This document shows, in pieces, positions 17,966 to 26,600 of a stretch of DNA of 64,000 nt. A program made the translations under genes and the position numbers. Below the pieces are notes generated by a model. The model had not been told where the DNA came from. It saw only the letters and a list, made by a program, of their open reading frames with translations, and ran no database searches. The first letter of the stretch is position 1; every line of letters begins with the position of its first letter. The stretch spans positions 1 to 64,000 of the forward strand of contig CANRDN010000007.1 of assembly GCA_947629375.1 (NCBI GenBank). The letters run 5' to 3'. The DNA is from an uncultured Bacilli bacterium. Lineage in GTDB: Bacteria > Bacillota_I > Bacilli_A > RF39 > UBA660.

Positions 17966-18010
17966 ATTTTCTCCTATAGTATGATTATATCATTTACATT
18001 AAATAATGGC

Positions 18011-18032
18011 AAAAAAAAAGAGCATAGCTCTT
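18011..18032 (-). terminator. Terminator after the WXG100 pair
   Basis: AAGAGC-ATA-GCTCTT hairpin (18018-18032), then nine T on the minus strand. It closes the small unit of two WXG100 genes at 18048-18685. Confidence 0.88.
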
Positions 18033-18047
18033 AATTTTGCATTTTTA

Positions 18048-18365
18048 TTATGCAGCTCCATAATCAGAGTTAAGCAATTCATTAGCTCTTTCTTCGATTT
18101 TCTTATCAGCGCTTTCATAAGCAGCTGCAGTGTTATCTAAGAATGTAGCATAATTGTTAATTGCAGTATAGAAATCTGAGAATTTAGCAGATAGACTTGT
18201 ATATCTAGCTCTTAAATTTTCAGCTGCTGCACTTTCCCAAGAAGCTGCTGTTCCATTAATTGTTTGAGTTGCTTCATCAAGAGTTGCACTCATGTCATTA
18301 ACATTTTTTCTTAATGAACTTGAAGCATTACGTAATTCAACTGAGTTTACTTGCATTCCATCCAT
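18048..18365 (-). CDS. WXG100 family protein (EsxA/EsxB-like)
   Basis: 105 residues, helix-turn-helix with the turn SWESAAAENLRARY; an Ala-rich classic ESAT-6 profile. The end carries a YESADKKIEERA segment that fits the YxxxD/E export signal of WXG proteins. ATG 18365 follows AGGAGGAATATTTT. It is paired with 18395-18685 and probably forms a dimer exported by EssC. The two genes have their own terminator and an upstream gap, which suggests high independent expression. Confidence 0.93.
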   Translation of the reverse strand: MDGMQVNSVELRNASSSLRKNVNDMSATLDEATQTINGTAASWESAAAENLRARYTSLSAKFSDFYTAINNYATFLDNTAAAYESADKKIEERANELLNSDYGAA

Positions 18366-18394
18366 AAAATATTCCTCCTTTACAATTTCTGAAA

Positions 18395-18685
18395 TTATAA
18401 GTTACTAGCTTGTTGAGCAATTTCTGCTTGTAACTTCTCTAAACTATTTGCTGTTTCTTGTAAGAATACACCATAGTTACCAATTACTTGTCCTAAAGCA
18501 TTGATATTCTCCTTGTATCCATTTACAGTATTAGCAAATTGTACATTATCGCTTCCTTGCCAATTTGCTTGTAGATTGTCTACAGTTTCATATAGACTTT
18601 TAACTGATCCAAGATAAGATTCAGCATTTCCTACTAAACTCTTTCCTGCAGTTCTGATTTCTTCTGGGCTTGCCTTTAAAACCAT
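18395..18685 (-). CDS. WXG100 family protein (EsxA-like)
   Basis: 96 residues, close to canonical EsxA size, with the turn NWQGSDNVQF and helical flanks. ATG 18685 has a near-perfect ribosome site (AAGGAGGTGAATATAA). First gene of the Esx pair unit. Secreted small protein that in other T7SSb systems is required for secretion and is itself exported. Confidence 0.93.
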   Translation of the reverse strand: MVLKASPEEIRTAGKSLVGNAESYLGSVKSLYETVDNLQANWQGSDNVQFANTVNGYKENINALGQVIGNYGVFLQETANSLEKLQAEIAQQASNL

Positions 18686-18755
18686 TTATATTCACCTCCT
18701 TGAATATATATAAATAGGTAGAACATTAGCCTCACTATTCTTATGTATTAATCGT

Positions 18756-18761
18756 ATTATA
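18756..18761 (-). promoter_or_regulatory. Possible -10 element of the WXG100 pair
   Basis: TATAAT on the minus strand, about 70 bp upstream of the start at 18685. A TTGACA lies at 18774-18779 but only 12 bp away, too close for a normal pair, so the -35 is unresolved. Confidence 0.35.
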
Positions 18762-18826
18762 TTTTTTTTATTTTGTCAATTTATTTATAAAACATATAAC
18801 ACTTTTTTACATTTTTTACTTTTTAA

Positions 18827-19162
18827 TTATCCATTTTCTTGTGGTGTAGTTGTTGTTTCAGTTTCTCTAGGAACAGATATTTGTTTTAGTTGTTCCACAA
18901 GATTTTTCTTGAATTCAACTTCTTCTTGATCAGAATATCCTCTTGCAAATACTTTATCAATTTGTTCGTTGTTGAAGACACATACTTCGTTATAGTTTAG
19001 GAATCCTTCAGGATATGTACATCCACTATAATCGAAAATTGTATCTCCTGTCTCTGGTGACATACTAGCAAAACCAGTAATCATAAGCCTTTTTGTTGCA
19101 CCCTTAAGTAGAACAACAGTTCCTATAGGTAAATATTCTTCTTTTTCTAACTCTTCATTCAT
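18827..19162 (-). CDS. DUF4176 protein of T7SS loci
   Basis: 111 residues. EYLPIGTVVLLKGATKRLMI, then DYSGCTYPEG, is the hallmark of DUF4176 proteins, which recur in Firmicute T7SS gene clusters. It is a small soluble beta-rich protein with a Thr/Glu-rich C-terminus and no signal peptide. It lies between the large substrate (19279-21153) and the Esx pair. Known members are treated as accessory proteins for substrate recognition or export; the exact role is not established here. Confidence 0.85.
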   Translation of the reverse strand: MNEELEKEEYLPIGTVVLLKGATKRLMITGFASMSPETGDTIFDYSGCTYPEGFLNYNEVCVFNNEQIDKVFARGYSDQEEVEFKKNLVEQLKQISVPRETETTTTPQENG

Positions 19163-19253
19163 ACTATTTCTCCTTTTAATTCTCTATATTTTTACTTATT
19201 TTATTAAGTAATAATACCAACATTATTTTTTTAGCATTGACAGGTTAATCTCT

Positions 19254-19275
19254 ATTTGTGGAGTGGTCCACAAAT
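19254..19275 (-). other. Perfect hairpin after the 624-residue substrate gene
   Basis: Nine-bp perfect stem (19254-19262 with 19267-19275) and a 4-base loop, 4 bp beyond the stop codon. There is no T run after it, so it is a weak terminator at best; it may protect or process the 3' end of the messenger. Confidence 0.5.
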
Positions 19276-19278
19276 GTT

Positions 19279-21153
19279 TTATGATACATTAAACGCTGAA
19301 GTTGCTGCATCAGTTGGAGCACCATTTAATGATGCTGGCATATGATACATTCCATCTGCCGTCATACTTCCTGCTGATAAAGCAGCTGGATCAACGTTAA
19401 ATGCTGAAGTACCATCTATTGGTAGGTTGTTAAATGCTGATGATGCTGCATCGGCTGGAGCACCATTCAATGCTGCAGGTGTATGATACATTCCATCTGC
19501 CGTCATACTTCCTCCAGTAGTTAATGTTCGTGGATCGACACCGATTGCTAGATCTCCATCACTTCCTGGCATATTGTTAAATGCTGATGATGCTGCATCA
19601 GTCGGAGCACCATTTGTATTAGCAGCTGGATGGTATCTTCCATCTGCCGTCATACTTCCTCTTGATAATTTATTGGCATCAACTGTTGAAGCTAAATCTC
19701 CATCTGCAGGAGTTCTAGTTGCATCTCCTGCACCACCATCACCTGATACTCGTGTAGCACCTGTTGCGCCACTATTGACGTGGAACAATCTATTAAATGT
19801 ACCACTTGCAGCTGCATCAGCTCTATTCAACACTTGGAACGCCCCAGTTGTACCAACAGTTCTATTAATGAAATTTGCACCTCTTTGCATCATATTACCA
19901 GTAAACCTTAATGGAGATGTGACAATACTAACAAGTTTTCCACCTAATCCATGAGCATCCTTAAATGGAGTTGTAATTGCCTTGGCAGCTGCATTATAAA
20001 CTTTTCCAATTACTGTTGTACTACCAGATCCTGTTGCCCAACCTGCAAATTTTGATGCAATGGCTTGTCCAGCTTTTCCTAATGCATAAGAAGCAACTCC
20101 AGTAACAGCACCAGTAAAGAATGATCTTCCAATTCCGTTACCAGCTTGTAAATTTGATTCCATACTGTTACCTGCAATAGATACGGCAGAAAGTATAGCA
20201 CCTCCACCTGTTAACCACAATGCACCATGAGCAACAAGTTCTCCAGCACCTCTTCCGAGTCTTCTTCCACCGGATGCAAGATATGCATCTCCAGTTATTC
20301 CAGTAATACCAGATGTTATATCCATAAGTCCTGCTGCAGTTTCTGCTGACAAATCTCTAGCAGCAAAATCTGCTATTGCTTGTCCTGCATCAGCATTAAA
20401 CCATGACACAACTCCTGCTAAAGCAGTTGCACCTACATCGAGGATTCCTTCTGCAACATGAGCAACACCTTCAACAGCTCCAACAACAGCACAACCTGCT
20501 TGTTGAAGTATATTAAGATGAACTTCTGGATTTGCTTGTTCCCAAGCCTCTGCATTAAATTCATATTGTTCTTCATAAGTAATGCTAGTACCAAGGGAAC
20601 CACCGTTTTTCATATTACCAGCTACTCCAAATGCAACAGAATTGATAGCACTTGACATAGCTGCTAACTGTGCTTCACCTTTTTTGTTCAAGTGATCAAT
20701 TCTTTGATTTGCTCTATCTATTTTGGCTTGATCATTTTCTATATATTCATCTGTAAAAATTTCTCTAATGGCATTCCAAACTCTTTGCCAAAATGATTCT
20801 TTCCAATTCTTACCATCATTAATAAGTTTTACAATCTCACCAATTATTTCTTGACCAGAATCATTACCTCTTACTTCATCACCATTTGAAAATAAATTAG
20901 TCAAATCTCCATCTACATGTGATTTTACTCTCTCAGTACCATCTTTAGCCAAAGTCAAACAACTTTTTAAAGATGTAATTTGTGAATCACTTCCAGCAGT
21001 CGTAAAACCATTAATTGCCGAATCAATAGAATTTATGACTTCACTTAGTGTATTAGAAATATCACTTTGTTTGCTTCTCATATTTGAGAAACTACCATCG
21101 TATACACCTTTAAATGTCGACAAATTGCTTGATAACGGATGTAAATCTGCCAT
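19279..21153 (-). CDS. Large T7SS substrate with Gly/Ala-rich module and three C-terminal 47-49-residue repeats
   Basis: 624 residues from ATG 21153 (AAGGAGTGTGCTT before it). Residues 1-~170 are helical like WXG/LXG export domains. Residues ~195-380 are Gly/Ala-rich and hydrophobic, including SIAGNSMESNLQAG and FFTGAVTGVASYALGKAG, similar to a stretch in the substrate at 1-3868. The end has three repeats with GSMTADG, YH, NGAP and DAA-SAFN. No catalytic motif is seen. It sits in the core locus just after two WXG genes. Probably exported; the repeats could be a binding or surface-display region. Confidence 0.82.
   Translation of the reverse strand: MADLHPLSSNLSTFKGVYDGSFSNMRSKQSDISNTLSEVINSIDSAINGFTTAGSDSQITSLKSCLTLAKDGTERVKSHVDGDLTNLFSNGDEVRGNDSGQEIIGEIVKLINDGKNWKESFWQRVWNAIREIFTDEYIENDQAKIDRANQRIDHLNKKGEAQLAAMSSAINSVAFGVAGNMKNGGSLGTSITYEEQYEFNAEAWEQANPEVHLNILQQAGCAVVGAVEGVAHVAEGILDVGATALAGVVSWFNADAGQAIADFAARDLSAETAAGLMDITSGITGITGDAYLASGGRRLGRGAGELVAHGALWLTGGGAILSAVSIAGNSMESNLQAGNGIGRSFFTGAVTGVASYALGKAGQAIASKFAGWATGSGSTTVIGKVYNAAAKAITTPFKDAHGLGGKLVSIVTSPLRFTGNMMQRGANFINRTVGTTGAFQVLNRADAAASGTFNRLFHVNSGATGATRVSGDGGAGDATRTPADGDLASTVDANKLSRGSMTADGRYHPAANTNGAPTDAASSAFNNMPGSDGDLAIGVDPRTLTTGGSMTADGMYHTPAALNGAPADAASSAFNNLPIDGTSAFNVDPAALSAGSMTADGMYHMPASLNGAPTDAATSAFNVS
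19290..19672 (-). repeat. Three coding tandem repeats, 141 and 147 bp apart
   Basis: The word tccatctgccgtcatacttc starts at 19351, 19492 and 19639, and related ctggagcaccatt words recur with the same spacing. They encode the GSMTADG...SAFN repeats at the C-terminus of the 624-residue substrate. Confidence 0.85.
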
Positions 21154-21170
21154 AAGCACACTCCTTTCTG

Positions 21171-21488
21171 CTAGTTATTAATACTATAACTATTTATATT
21201 TGATTCTACTGAAGAGATGCCACTATTATCTGCTTCAGTATACTTATCAATTACTGAATTAATAAATTCTTCATATTTTTGATTTTGTGCTTGTATTTCA
21301 GAAAAAACTGCTTGAAATGTTTCGATTTGTCCCATGACAATATCACTTGCATTTCCTTCCCATGATGCTTTGGCATTTGTTGTTGCTGTTTCTATTTCTG
21401 AAAGTAAAGTAGTCATTTTATCCATTTCAGCTTTAAAAGACGACAAATTACTTGCAAGAGATTCTGAAGTTATTGATATATCAGCCAT
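21171..21488 (-). CDS. WXG100 family protein (SWEG)
   Basis: 105 residues, helix-turn-helix with SWEGNASDIVMGQI at the turn and an acidic/Asn-rich tail. Its start resembles that of the next gene product (SxxLASNLSSFK versus SSNLSTFKG), suggesting it and the 624-residue substrate share an ancestral WXG unit. It lies 17 bp before that substrate gene and is its likely partner. Confidence 0.88.
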   Translation of the reverse strand: MADISITSESLASNLSSFKAEMDKMTTLLSEIETATTNAKASWEGNASDIVMGQIETFQAVFSEIQAQNQKYEEFINSVIDKYTEADNSGISSVESNINSYSINN

Positions 21489-21500
21489 ATTTGTCCCTCC

Positions 21501-21788
21501 TTATCCTAAAAATGAATACAAATCTGCACATCTATTATTATAATTAGTAGAACAATTTTTCACGCAATTTCCAAATTCAAGAAGTGCATTTTCTACTGCT
21601 TTTAAATTAGTAAGATAGGCGTTGGCATTAGATATGAAATTTTGTGCATCATATCCATCCCAACTTCCACTAACAGCAGTTATTATATTTTGCATTTGAG
21701 TAACTATTTCACTGAAACTTTTAGATTTTTCATCTAAGGTCGTTCCATAACCTTTTAATTTTTCTGTATCAACCACAACATTTGACAT
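21501..21788 (-). CDS. WXG100 family protein (SWDG)
   Basis: 95 residues from ATG 21788 (AGGAGGTTTAAT), 13 bp after the end of 21802-23370; a longer frame from 21809 overlaps that gene. The turn is SWDGYDAQNFISNA. Near the end are three cysteines (GNCVKNCSTNYNNRC), unusual in this cytosolic family and possibly disulfide-forming after export. It pairs with 21171-21488. Confidence 0.88.
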   Translation of the reverse strand: MSNVVVDTEKLKGYGTTLDEKSKSFSEIVTQMQNIITAVSGSWDGYDAQNFISNANAYLTNLKAVENALLEFGNCVKNCSTNYNNRCADLYSFLG

Positions 21789-21801
21789 ATTAAACCTCCT
21801 A

Positions 21802-23370
21802 TTAACCATTTACATAGTTTGTTTTACTTGTATTAGCGTTTGTACCCGTTGCTGTAGATGTATCTGTAGTAGTTCCTGTACTTGCAGTTGTACCAGTAGT
21901 TGTATTTGTTGCTACTGTTGTACCTTCTGTACCTGTAACTTCTGTTGCTGTTTCTTTAAATTCTGTATTGTATAAGTTTTTAGCAACTTTTTGAGAAACA
22001 GATGAATCTGCACTCTTAAATATAGAACCTACATCTTTAGCACTTTCACTATTTTTTAAAGCATCCTTAACCTTATCAGCATATTGAGAATCAGTAAACA
22101 ACTTATCAGTAGTCGTATTATTCTCTTTAGCTAAAGCATCCATTTCTGCTTTAAAGCTTGTAACAGATGTTTCATCCATTCCATATGCTTTGTAGTTAGT
22201 ACCATCATACATTTGAAGAATATTTGGTCCCATTCCTTCTTGAGAGAATTCAGATGTTAAATAGAAGAATGAAGCGGATTTTCCAAGAGACATAACTGCA
22301 TCTTTCATTGTTTCTGCGTAAGAAGGATCCATAAGTAAATCTTCATAAGGGATTTCAGTTTCTTCTGTTATAAAGTCTACAAAAGATCTAACTATTTCGA
22401 CATCTTCATCTGGTAATTCATAGACTTCGTCTCCATCATATAATTTTAACAAGTATTCTTGTACTTCTTCAGGCGACAAGTCTTCCCATCCACCAAATAA
22501 ATCAACTATATTTTTAAACTTAGCTAAAGTAGTTTTTAGTAATTCAGAGTATTGAGGATCTTCAAGAAGTTGCTCAACAGTTATATTGTTTTCTTTAGCT
22601 ATTTGATCCAAATATTTATACATTATTCCCAAAGTCATAGGGTTAAGATCGAAGACATCAGGGTCTCCTCCCTTAAGTAATTTTTCAACATATTGACGAA
22701 CAATTGTGCTATCTAAATCTTTTATTTGATCCTTAAATTCTTGTGGAATATAAGGCGAATCCATAATCATTTGTTTTATTTCATCAGCATATTTATCGTC
22801 TGCTACTAGAGTATCAAGTGGTGTCTCATGTTGATGAGCTAATTCAATTAATTGACCAACATATCCATCAAGGTCAGATAAATTCATATCACTTAATGAT
22901 GAAGTATCTAGATTTTCAAGTTCTGGAGAATCTCCACCTATTATATCTGGTGGTACAACTGTACCTGGGTCTTCACCACCACCTACTTGATTTCCACCGC
23001 CACCAGGTGATTCTGGTCCTGTTGGGTTATCTCCGCCCCCGCCAGGTGGATCAGGATTGTCTCCACCTCCACCAGGTGGATCAGGATTATTTGGGTCATC
23101 TCCGCCAGGTGGATTTGCTGGGTCATCAGGCTGAAAATATGCTACTGCAGCTGGATAGATATTATTTTGTAAGAATTGATAAATATCTGATACACTCATG
23201 TTCAATTCATTTATAAAAGTAGTACCTAAATCCGGATTACATTGTGTCAGCGGATTAAAAGGGTTAGAATTCAAGCTTTGACAAACCAAATTCAACTTAT
23301 TTATTCCTTGCAGTAAAGTATCACAAGCCGCCTGTCCTGCTTCAAGACTATTTATTTTTATTTCAGCCAT
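21802..23370 (-). CDS. T7SS-associated protein with Pro/Gly-rich linker and helical LxxDxxY repeats
   Basis: 522 residues. Residues 1-~80 are a helical domain with a FNPLTQCNPDLG segment, distantly like the VGLF modules of other substrates. Residues ~80-150 are a Pro/Gly/Asp linker (DNPDPPGGGG repeated). The C-terminal domain repeats a short motif four times: VADDKYADEIKQMI, LLEDPQYSELLKTTL, LLMDPSYAETMKDAV, LFTDSQYADKVKDAL. The last ~45 residues are Thr-rich. The same short motif occurs once in the peptidase substrate at 6468-7772. No enzyme motif is seen. Located between yukD and WXG genes; probably an exported or structural T7SS protein. Confidence 0.8.
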   Translation of the reverse strand: MAEIKINSLEAGQAACDTLLQGINKLNLVCQSLNSNPFNPLTQCNPDLGTTFINELNMSVSDIYQFLQNNIYPAAVAYFQPDDPANPPGGDDPNNPDPPGGGGDNPDPPGGGGDNPTGPESPGGGGNQVGGGEDPGTVVPPDIIGGDSPELENLDTSSLSDMNLSDLDGYVGQLIELAHQHETPLDTLVADDKYADEIKQMIMDSPYIPQEFKDQIKDLDSTIVRQYVEKLLKGGDPDVFDLNPMTLGIMYKYLDQIAKENNITVEQLLEDPQYSELLKTTLAKFKNIVDLFGGWEDLSPEEVQEYLLKLYDGDEVYELPDEDVEIVRSFVDFITEETEIPYEDLLMDPSYAETMKDAVMSLGKSASFFYLTSEFSQEGMGPNILQMYDGTNYKAYGMDETSVTSFKAEMDALAKENNTTTDKLFTDSQYADKVKDALKNSESAKDVGSIFKSADSSVSQKVAKNLYNTEFKETATEVTGTEGTTVATNTTTGTTASTGTTTDTSTATGTNANTSKTNYVNG

Positions 23371-23400
23371 AAAAACACATCCTTTATCTTTATATTTTGT

Positions 23401-23652
23401 TTAAATTAAAATTACTTCTGTACCATTTCTTATATCAGTATCTTTTACTGTCAAATTTATATTGTAAGGTTTGCCAGTTGCTTTACTATACAAAGTTGCA
23501 TCTTTCTTCATCGGATAATGTCCACCAGATAACTCCGATACCGCCTTAGCAAGTATCGAAGTCACTTTATGGATTTTTTTTCCAATTGGTATATAAACTT
23601 CATATCTTTCTTCTATTAAAGGAACTTCAACTATAATAAATACTTTATTCAT
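23401..23652 (-). CDS. yukD: YukD/EsaB ubiquitin-like T7SS protein
   Basis: 83 residues from ATG 23652, chosen because GGAG lies 9 bp upstream and the length matches EsaB/YukD (~80); earlier in-frame ATGs lie inside essC. The compact beta-grasp pattern (VFIIVEVPLIEERYEVYIPI ... TEVILI) fits the ubiquitin-like family. Cytosolic regulatory component of T7SSb. It overlaps the end of essC by 8 bp, so the two are translated together. Confidence 0.9.
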   Translation of the reverse strand: MNKVFIIVEVPLIEERYEVYIPIGKKIHKVTSILAKAVSELSGGHYPMKKDATLYSKATGKPYNINLTVKDTDIRNGTEVILI

Positions 23653-26600
23653 TATCTTCATCTCCATTTCCTTCTTCAAGCAATTTGATTAATACTGGCA
23701 TACCTCTTTCAACAACATAACCGAACTTATTACCAATTTCATCATATAAGTCTTTTGTTGTCTTAGTAAGTTTAATAGAGAACTGGTTAGCAATACCATC
23801 ACCAACCCAAATTCCTCTTGTATTATTTACGGTACCTCTATACCAATCATCATACTCTACCTTTTTAAACTTGTCAACGGAATCGACAAGCAGGAAGCAA
23901 TATTTGTCAAGTTCTTTTCCAAGCTCAAACATCTTTCCAAATAGCTTTTTATTCTCAGGTGTAAGCTTTGTCATAAACTTATCCAAACCTGAAATAATTA
24001 TTACTGTAGAAGGTACACTTGCTATAGAATTCTTATCAAAATTGCTGTTTTGGAAAGCATCGTGAACACTTAATACTTCATCATAAATCTTCTTAAATGA
24101 GTCATCATAATTGTTATTTATTAATTCACATTTTTCTGCTTTTGTAGTATCAATTAGTTCTTCTGTATCGATACCAATAAATCTTGTTTCACCAAGTAAG
24201 CTTATTTCTTTACCAAGCATATTGACAATTGGTTTCAAAATTGTAATGTCAAGTGATGTCAATAAAGTAATATAACCTTTCCTCAAGTCAACTGTAGATA
24301 CATCCAAACTTTTCTTTTCGATACCAACAGGTAATTTGTTAAGTCCTTCAAAGGCATCTCTAACATAATTAAATGTAACTTTTTCAGGTAAGATTGGAAC
24401 GCCTTTAGCTCTAAATGTAGTGCTGTTTCTCAACTCTTCACAAGTTTGTCTAATTGTATCATTCAATTTTTCTTCTTGCGTTATTGATGCAGTTTGGAAT
24501 TCATAAATAGAACCTAAATTAATTAAACCACGACCTACTATATCTGAAGGTTTTGTTCCTCTTACATTTCCAAGAATAGATGAATAATCACTCTCATCAT
24601 TTAATCTTAGTACAAGTTTTTGAGAGAAGTTTTGAGCAAGTCTATATCTAATCATATTACTTGCACTTGTTGTAAATAGGAAGAAGATTCCATACTTACT
24701 ACCTTCACGAGTAAGTTGTAAGATAACATCTTCATAAGTTCCATATACTTCGTTAAATGCTTCATAGTTATTGATAATAACGACATATGTTGGAACTGTT
24801 TTTCCACTTTGCTTAATATAAGTTTGATAATCTCCACTGAAGTCTGAGAATAATTTCTTTCTCTTATCTACTTCACCTTTAAGCATTTTGAATAAGTTAT
24901 TAATTTTTTCTGAATCATTAATATATAAGATGTCTCCAACGTGTGGTGCCTTAGAGAAAATTCTAAGTGATTCTGCGCCAAACTCTAAGATATAGAAGTT
25001 AACTTCTTCTGGTTTATGATTAGTAATTGTATTGTAAATAATTGCATTTAACATCTGTTCTTTACCACTACCAGCAGAACCATAAACAATTGTATTTCCT
25101 TCTGTTGAAAGAGGAAGTGTCAAGATTCCTTGTCTTTGGTTAAATGGGTCATCAAATTCTCCAATTACTGGTGCAATATTGAATGGCTCATGAACATAAT
25201 GATATTTTTCTGTCAATTTATCAAGATAAATTATTGCTGGTATCTTATCAAGCCACAATTGTTTTATCTCAATTTTTTCTCTTTTTGCTACATCTGATAA
25301 ATATTTAACGATATTAGTAAGTTGCTCTCCTTGAGCTGCTGCCTTATCTGTTCTAATTTCATCAGATTCTTTTACAACGTAACCAATGTTATTAACAAAG
25401 TTCATTGCTGTATCAATTTTCTTTTTAACTTTTTCAGTTGGGAAATAAGGAGCTCCACTCCAAGCAGACTGTCCAAGAGCAAAGAATTCATTATAACCAA
25501 CTTGTAAGTAGAATCTACCAGTTTGTTTAATCATTGCAGCATCTGGTACTTTAATCATATCGTTACTATCTGCTTTATCTTGAACTTTTAAACAAACTCT
25601 AAATCTTGCGTTTGACCAAATCTGATCGTTTACAACACCACTAGGTTTCTGTGTTGCAAGGATTAAGTGAACTCCAAGGGAACGACCGATACGAGCAGCA
25701 CTTATTAATTGATCCATAAATTCTGGTTGCTGAGCTTTTAATTCAGCGAACTCATCGGAAATAATCAACAAGTGTGATACCGGTTCTCTTACTAAACCTT
25801 CTTTGTAGAACTTCTGATATTTATAAATATCGATAGTACCTTCATTTAAAGCTTGTCTTGCTTCGTTAAAGACTGCTTGTCTTCTTCTTAACTCTGATTG
25901 AATTGATACTAAAGATCTATTCATCTCAAGAGTATCAAGGTTTGTGATAGTTCCTGCTAAGTGTGGAAGTTTAACACCTGTATCTTCGTTTTTAAATGCT
26001 CCAGCAAGGCCTCCACCTTTATAGTCGATAAGTACAAATGATACATCATTTGGGTGGTAGTTAACTGCTAAAGATAATACATAAGAAATTATGAATTCTG
26101 ATTTACCTGAACCAGTCATACCTGCGATTAATCCGTGAGGTCCATGAGCTTTTTCATGAATATCTATCTTAAATAACATTCCGTGAGAATCGATTCCAAC
26201 AGGAACTTGTAATGTTGATGTTGGGTTACTCATCTTCCAACGATATGTACAGTTTAATTGTTCAACTTTACCTACCCCATACATTTCAAGAAAATCGACA
26301 ACATTTGGTAAATTATAGTTATCTTGAGCAAATTTAATAGGTATATTTGCAACTTTCTTACAGCAAGCAATAAAGTTCCCTTGAGTGTAATTATCGATTG
26401 CAAATTCTTTTTGCTTATCACTAGTAAGTTCGCTTTCAAATACGGCACCATTTCTTCCACTTATACTTAAGAATGTTGTACATTCATTTGGAAGTGTTGA
26501 TAAGTTTTCATTTAATACTATTACATTCATACCAATATTGTTTTTTAGTTTTAACATACGAGACATAACTGGTACATTTCTAGATGTTTTATAGTTATCC

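Noticed and set aside
22818-23216. Plus-strand frame rich in His/Gln/Leu
   Set aside because: Antisense shadow of the Pro/Gly linker of the 522-residue protein.
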